DNA from: Mesodorylaimus sp. YZB2_4
Taxonomy: Eukaryota; Nematoda; Enoplea; Dorylaimida; Dorylaimidae
DNA length: 64,000 nucleotides
Direction of reading: 5' to 3'
NCBI GenBank assembly: GCA_030248295.1
Contig: JASANH010000041.1
Location: forward strand, 1 to 64,000
The notes under the pieces were generated by a model. The model did no database searches and had not been told where the DNA came from. It was given only the letters and a program-made list of their open reading frames with translations. A program made the translations under genes and the position numbers. Positions 60,483-64,000 of this stretch are shown here, piece by piece (position 1 is the first letter of the stretch; the number at the start of each line of letters is the position of its first letter).

Positions 60483-61928
60483 TGCATTCTTCACTTTTCG
60501 AATCTCCACTGGTAGCCCGATCTATTCGGGAGTTCTTTAGGCATTGCTTGATCGTCATGGGATGGTGACCCAAAAACGTTCTCTTTGATTTTGGTTGAAC
60601 GCCAAATGATTTGCAAAAAGTATTGATAACTCTATAAAAACAAACTTTGTGTATGTAGGAATAGTAAACAGTACGAAAACTCACTTTTCATCGAAGCCAC
60701 ACAAGTACGGTCACGGTCTTCAAGCGTATTTCTAACTGCATTACCAATGCTGGTTTTATTCCAGGAGGCGTTTTTCAACATAAAAAATCTAAGATCATTC
60801 CCTTTACTCCTCAGCAATCTGAAATAAAAAACAGATTAAAAACTAAGTTGCACTCACATGTGCTGCAAAAGTTTTGACGTATTTGTAATGTGCAACCGCC
60901 CGCTTATTGACGTCGTCTGTTACATCAACTTGCATTGAAAGCACGATCGTTCTCGAACACCTTTCAATCAATAAACTATGGACGATGCCACTTGTGTCCT
61001 TTTGACTTGACGTGAAAAAAATTAATATCAAACAGAATGAGCTGCTTTTACGGATTATGAAACCACCAAAGTCTTTTTCAAATTCCTCACTGACTGCATG
61101 CTTTGAGCCAAGACATTCTTCTCCTGATCTGCATTAAATGAGGAGACGAATGTTCGAAAATCGTTTTGTGAGGCTGAAATAGCCTCAGCATCGGCTTCAG
61201 CAAGTGTCACACGGATGTTCTGCCTTTCGGCCAGGTAACTCTGCTACAATAAGGAGCCTAAGAATCTTAGCGGGAAAATTTAAAGATCGTCAGAGAAGAG
61301 TGTTTTGTTTTAATAAACTAGAGACTAAAATTACTTGAAAATCACTGAAAAATGTAAGGTTGATAATCCCTGAAGGCTCTGCGATGTTGAATTGCGAGGA
61401 TTTTTCAAAGTTAGAAGCCTAACATCAAGAAAACGCGTTAGGACAAGGAAATCTCGTGGAAGTGCGACAAATAAATCTACCAAACATCTGGAACAGGCAG
61501 AGATGGGGCGAAACTCCATCCTAACTCTTTCAACTCAACCCAGCTGAACATAGTTACGATGTCCTTTTGTAATAAAACATTTTCGTTATTGCGCCCCGCT
61601 ATCTGAAAAACAAATCAACAGAAAAAATTTTCAAATTTTGTGTGCGGATGATAGTTATTATGACATAAGAATGCAACTGAACCTACGCAAGTAGTGCGCT
61701 CTCCCTGCGTAGCTCGAGTCGCAGGCACGTCAAAACTGGCGGGGGCTTGATCATATTATTTGGGCGATACATACGCTTTTTTCTCCAAGCTTTTCACTGG
61801 TGAGTTCTAAGACTTACGTTACTGTTCCAGTCATAGATACAGATTTCTGCACTTTTAAAAAAATCTGGGTATTCAGCGGTCCTTTCCAGAGCTTTGTCAA
61901 GACCGACAAGTGATTGCATGGCAGGCAT
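60483..61928 (-). CDS. Unrecognised multi-exon gene
   Basis: Exons on the minus strand: 61818-61928 (ATG, 37 codons, MPAMQSLVGLDKALERTAEY), about 61484-61602 (NENVLLQKDIVTMFSWVELK), 61335-61418 (28 codons, FNIAEPSGIINLTFFSDF), 61091-61243 (51 codons, TLAEADAEAISASQNDFRTF), about 60858-61005, 60685-60818 (FFMLKNASWNKTSIGNAVRN) and 60483-60631 (KRTFLGHHPMTIKQCLKNSR). Most have GT..AG flanks, and exons 1, 3 and 4 are exact multiples of three, a pattern unlikely by chance. The second exon's donor and the fifth exon's acceptor are uncertain. No domain was recognised; one stretch (AEADAEAISASQ) may be coiled coil. It may continue leftwards. Confidence 0.45.
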
Positions 61929-61984
61929 TGTCGAGCAGGAGTTGCTGCTATACTAATGGTTATGCTCGATTAGAGATCCACCTA

Positions 61985-62315
61985 ATGCTCGTTGAATCTC
62001 CGTCCATTTCGTCAATTTTGGTTTACACCGATTCGACAACTGATATTGCCATTCAAGCCGCTGAACCACAGTGGCGTGCGTTAAAGTAACGATTTCGATG
62101 CTTATTAGATGTGATGCATCAAAAACCTCAATTCGTAGGCCAATTCGTGAGATGATGCGTAGATCTTCACAATTTGCTTATGCCTGAGAAAGAGGCCATT
62201 GAGATGTTGGAGGAGTTTAAACGGGACTGTGATCGCCAAGATGACCGCGATTATCATCAGGGTGTGGGCCGCACGGTATTGTCACAAGACGTATGCAGTT
62301 GTGTTTTGTTTTAAT
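61985..62315 (+). pseudogene. Second PIF/Harbinger transposase C-terminal remnant
   Basis: One plus frame with two stops (near 62087 and 62153) reads AEPQWRALK, stop, RFRCLLDVMHQKPQFVGQFV, stop, CVDLHNLLMPEKEAIEM. The pattern LK.RFR.L......P......V..C..LHNLL is the closing part of the DDE_Tnp_4 transposase of Harbinger. It is not a copy of the fragment at 32350-32607. Upstream catalytic motifs are absent. Confidence 0.5.
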
Positions 62316-62394
62316 GAGTTGAGGGGCCTTTTTTGTGGAATTTGGAATGGGTTAAAGAGGGGGTTTCTGAGAGACTCGACCCATATAGAATATG

Positions 62395-62660
62395 CTTGCA
62401 CAGATTCCCCAATACATCAGGATCCATCGTTGATCCACCAAAATCCACATTTATCCATCACTTTCCAGCCTTTTCACAAGAATCCGTTTCATTCCAGTTG
62501 TATTCTAAAAAAAAGCATTCTACTCGGAATTTTCTGGAATCCACATGGAACAACGTGCAATCCACGGTGGAATCCATCATGGCCTTTTAGTGGATCCACA
62601 TGGATTTCACCCTGAATCCATCTTTATCCAGATGGATTTCACCTCGATCCAAACGGACAT
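62395..62660 (+). repeat. ATCCA/TGGATT-rich interspersed repeat
   Basis: Short words ATCCACAT, TGGATTTCA and AATCCAT recur many times on both strands. Similar words return at the far right (CCACGTGG-type phrases, 63890-63990). Confidence 0.5.
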
Positions 62661-64000
62661 GGTGGAACTAACTGAAAAATTTCTTATCTGTGATCTGAAA
62701 CTGAAGTCGAAGACACATGTTTGTATTGGTACAGAATAACTTGTTGTTGTGAAATCAGTCAAAATGTATTCGAAAGGTAACACATCCGATACTATAAGTC
62801 GAGCTCCAGATTCAACTAAAACAGCGCTACACAAAACGTCAGTCATTGAAACGATAACAAAGAGTCCTGTCTTTTTAACTATGTGGAAAAGTGATCAATA
62901 AATACGACTACCACCAGCTAGGCCAAGACTAAGCTGCTCACATGCATCCAGTCCAGCGCTTCCATTTTCAATTTTAGAAACTGCTGCTGCTGGATCATTT
63001 TGTTGCATAACTGTATTGTATTTGGCACTGCATGAGCTGATCGTGCAATTTGAGTGACCGCTGTTTCTCAGTTTGCATTTCTTCGGATTTGTAAAAAACA
63101 AAACCGCGGGGTTTTTCACCTTATCTCCTTATCTGGTGCATACCCCACTCGCCATCGACATTTCATCCGTCCTGTGTAACCTCTACAATGTCTTCTTCCT
63201 TTAAATTTCCTCAAAATTTAAATTTTGCATTGTCCACTAAATTTAAACGACAACTTATCAGCGATCAGTTTGTTCGTGTCAGGCTCGTTATTTTATTCGT
63301 TTTGGCCTTGTTTTTTCGCAGGTAACTACGCCATGGCTAGCCATGGGTGAAGGCTGTGCAGAGAGAGAGGTTGTGAACAACATGTAGAACATTTATTATA
63401 GGCTGACAATGTGCTGCATGCACGAAACCAATAAATTGCTTTGCCAGGTCATTATTGCAGGGGGAGAATTAACGTATAGCGAAAGGTCGTAAGCAAAAAC
63501 GTGCGACGGAGTAACGTGGTTGGCGTAGAGAAGCAGCATGTCAGACAAACCATCATAGACAAGCGGCGAATAACGTTAGCCGCATTATTCAAATTTCTGT
63601 GCAGTGATAAACATCGAGCACTTGTGCGTCTTTTGCACTCGGCACGTTCATGCCCAAATTGGTAGCGGTTTTGAGTTTCTCAACAGGAACAGATTTTTCA
63701 GTAACTTTTTCAGTGGCTTTAGTGACACTTCCAAACTTCAGTGTCCTCGCAATCGGCTGCACTAGGACGATCCATGTGCATCAATTTAACATCTTACATG
63801 TAAAACAACAGATCTTTTCCCGCATTGAATTCTGTAGCGCCAAGTTTATTTTTTTCCACCAAGTCATGTTGAACCCAGATTCCATGTCCCACTTAATTCC
63901 ATGATAAACTCACGCGTATCTACCTGGAAATGCTAATTTACACGCGTCCCACGTGGACTCATGCCATTCCACGTGTTTTACACGTGGGTTACATGTCACA
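62661..64000. other. No gene recognised
   Basis: Short frames only. The last 100 bp contain CACGTGG/CCACGTG palindromes (near 63948, 63970 and 63982). Nothing else can be supported. Confidence 0.5.

Overview
This window is animal nuclear DNA, most likely from an invertebrate, and it is dominated by layered transposable elements. Evidence for a metazoan: Polinton/Maverick, Bel/Pao, hAT, MULE, PIF/Harbinger, Ty3/Gypsy-type and several APE-type non-LTR elements; spliceosomal introns of only about 30-200 bp with GT..AG ends; AATAAA poly(A) signals; and one core promoter with a TATA box about 30 bp from a TCAGT initiator, the form common in arthropods. The species cannot be named from the sequence. 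There are no bacterial operons, CRISPR arrays or rRNA genes.

Left part (1-20 kb). The window opens inside a Bel/Pao retrotransposon on the minus strand. Its gag-protease frame is open from 1700 past the left edge, and its short LTR (about 1784-1965) abuts a decayed Polinton. The Polinton runs left to right: a small fragment, a basic protein with a hydrophobic tail, a conserved 225-residue protein, a chromodomain integrase, a membrane protein, the minor capsid (penton) protein and two tiny ORFs. After about 7.7 kb of other elements it appears to resume with the major capsid protein and the adenain-like protease (13.9-15.7 kb). Lying between are a T-rich tract, a 1.3-kb terminal-inverted-repeat element, an intron-bearing hAT transposase gene that has lost its C-terminus, and a 5'-truncated non-LTR element (minus) whose reverse-transcriptase core is replaced by homopolymer-like bases, probably an assembly or base-calling artefact. 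A MULE with terminal inverted repeats follows at 16-19 kb.

Middle (19-44 kb). Here are a GTTTCACC-boxed MITE, a broken gene fusing a NADAR domain to an SGNH/GDSL-type hydrolase, a YqaJ-type nuclease remnant, a small perfect-TIR MITE, a minisatellite, a decayed Ty3/Gypsy gag-pro-RT, an internally deleted Harbinger, and a second non-LTR element. In that second element ORF1 and the C-terminal part of ORF2 are separated by two satellite arrays and a tRNA-like sequence instead of endonuclease and reverse transcriptase. Then come a 190-bp inverted repeat pair, a CR1/Jockey-like RT fragment and a Polinton packaging-ATPase fragment.

Right part (44-64 kb). This is the most gene-like stretch: a Cys-rich 156-residue ORF, an HMG-box-like gene, a complete-looking transcription unit for the N-terminal half of a family-B DNA polymerase (exonuclease region only), an unassigned 520-codon ORF interrupted by one TGA, exons of a DNMT3-like DNA methyltransferase, a tRNA-headed SINE, a second MULE fragment, a transposase-like exon, a previously unframed multi-exon gene on the minus strand (about 60.5-61.9 kb) and a second Harbinger remnant. 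Two promoters here (45.4-45.6 kb and 47.6-48.0 kb) share clusters of TGAGTCA and CCAAT boxes. Most coding remnants carry stops or frameshifts, so the region is best read as a transposon graveyard holding a few candidate living genes.
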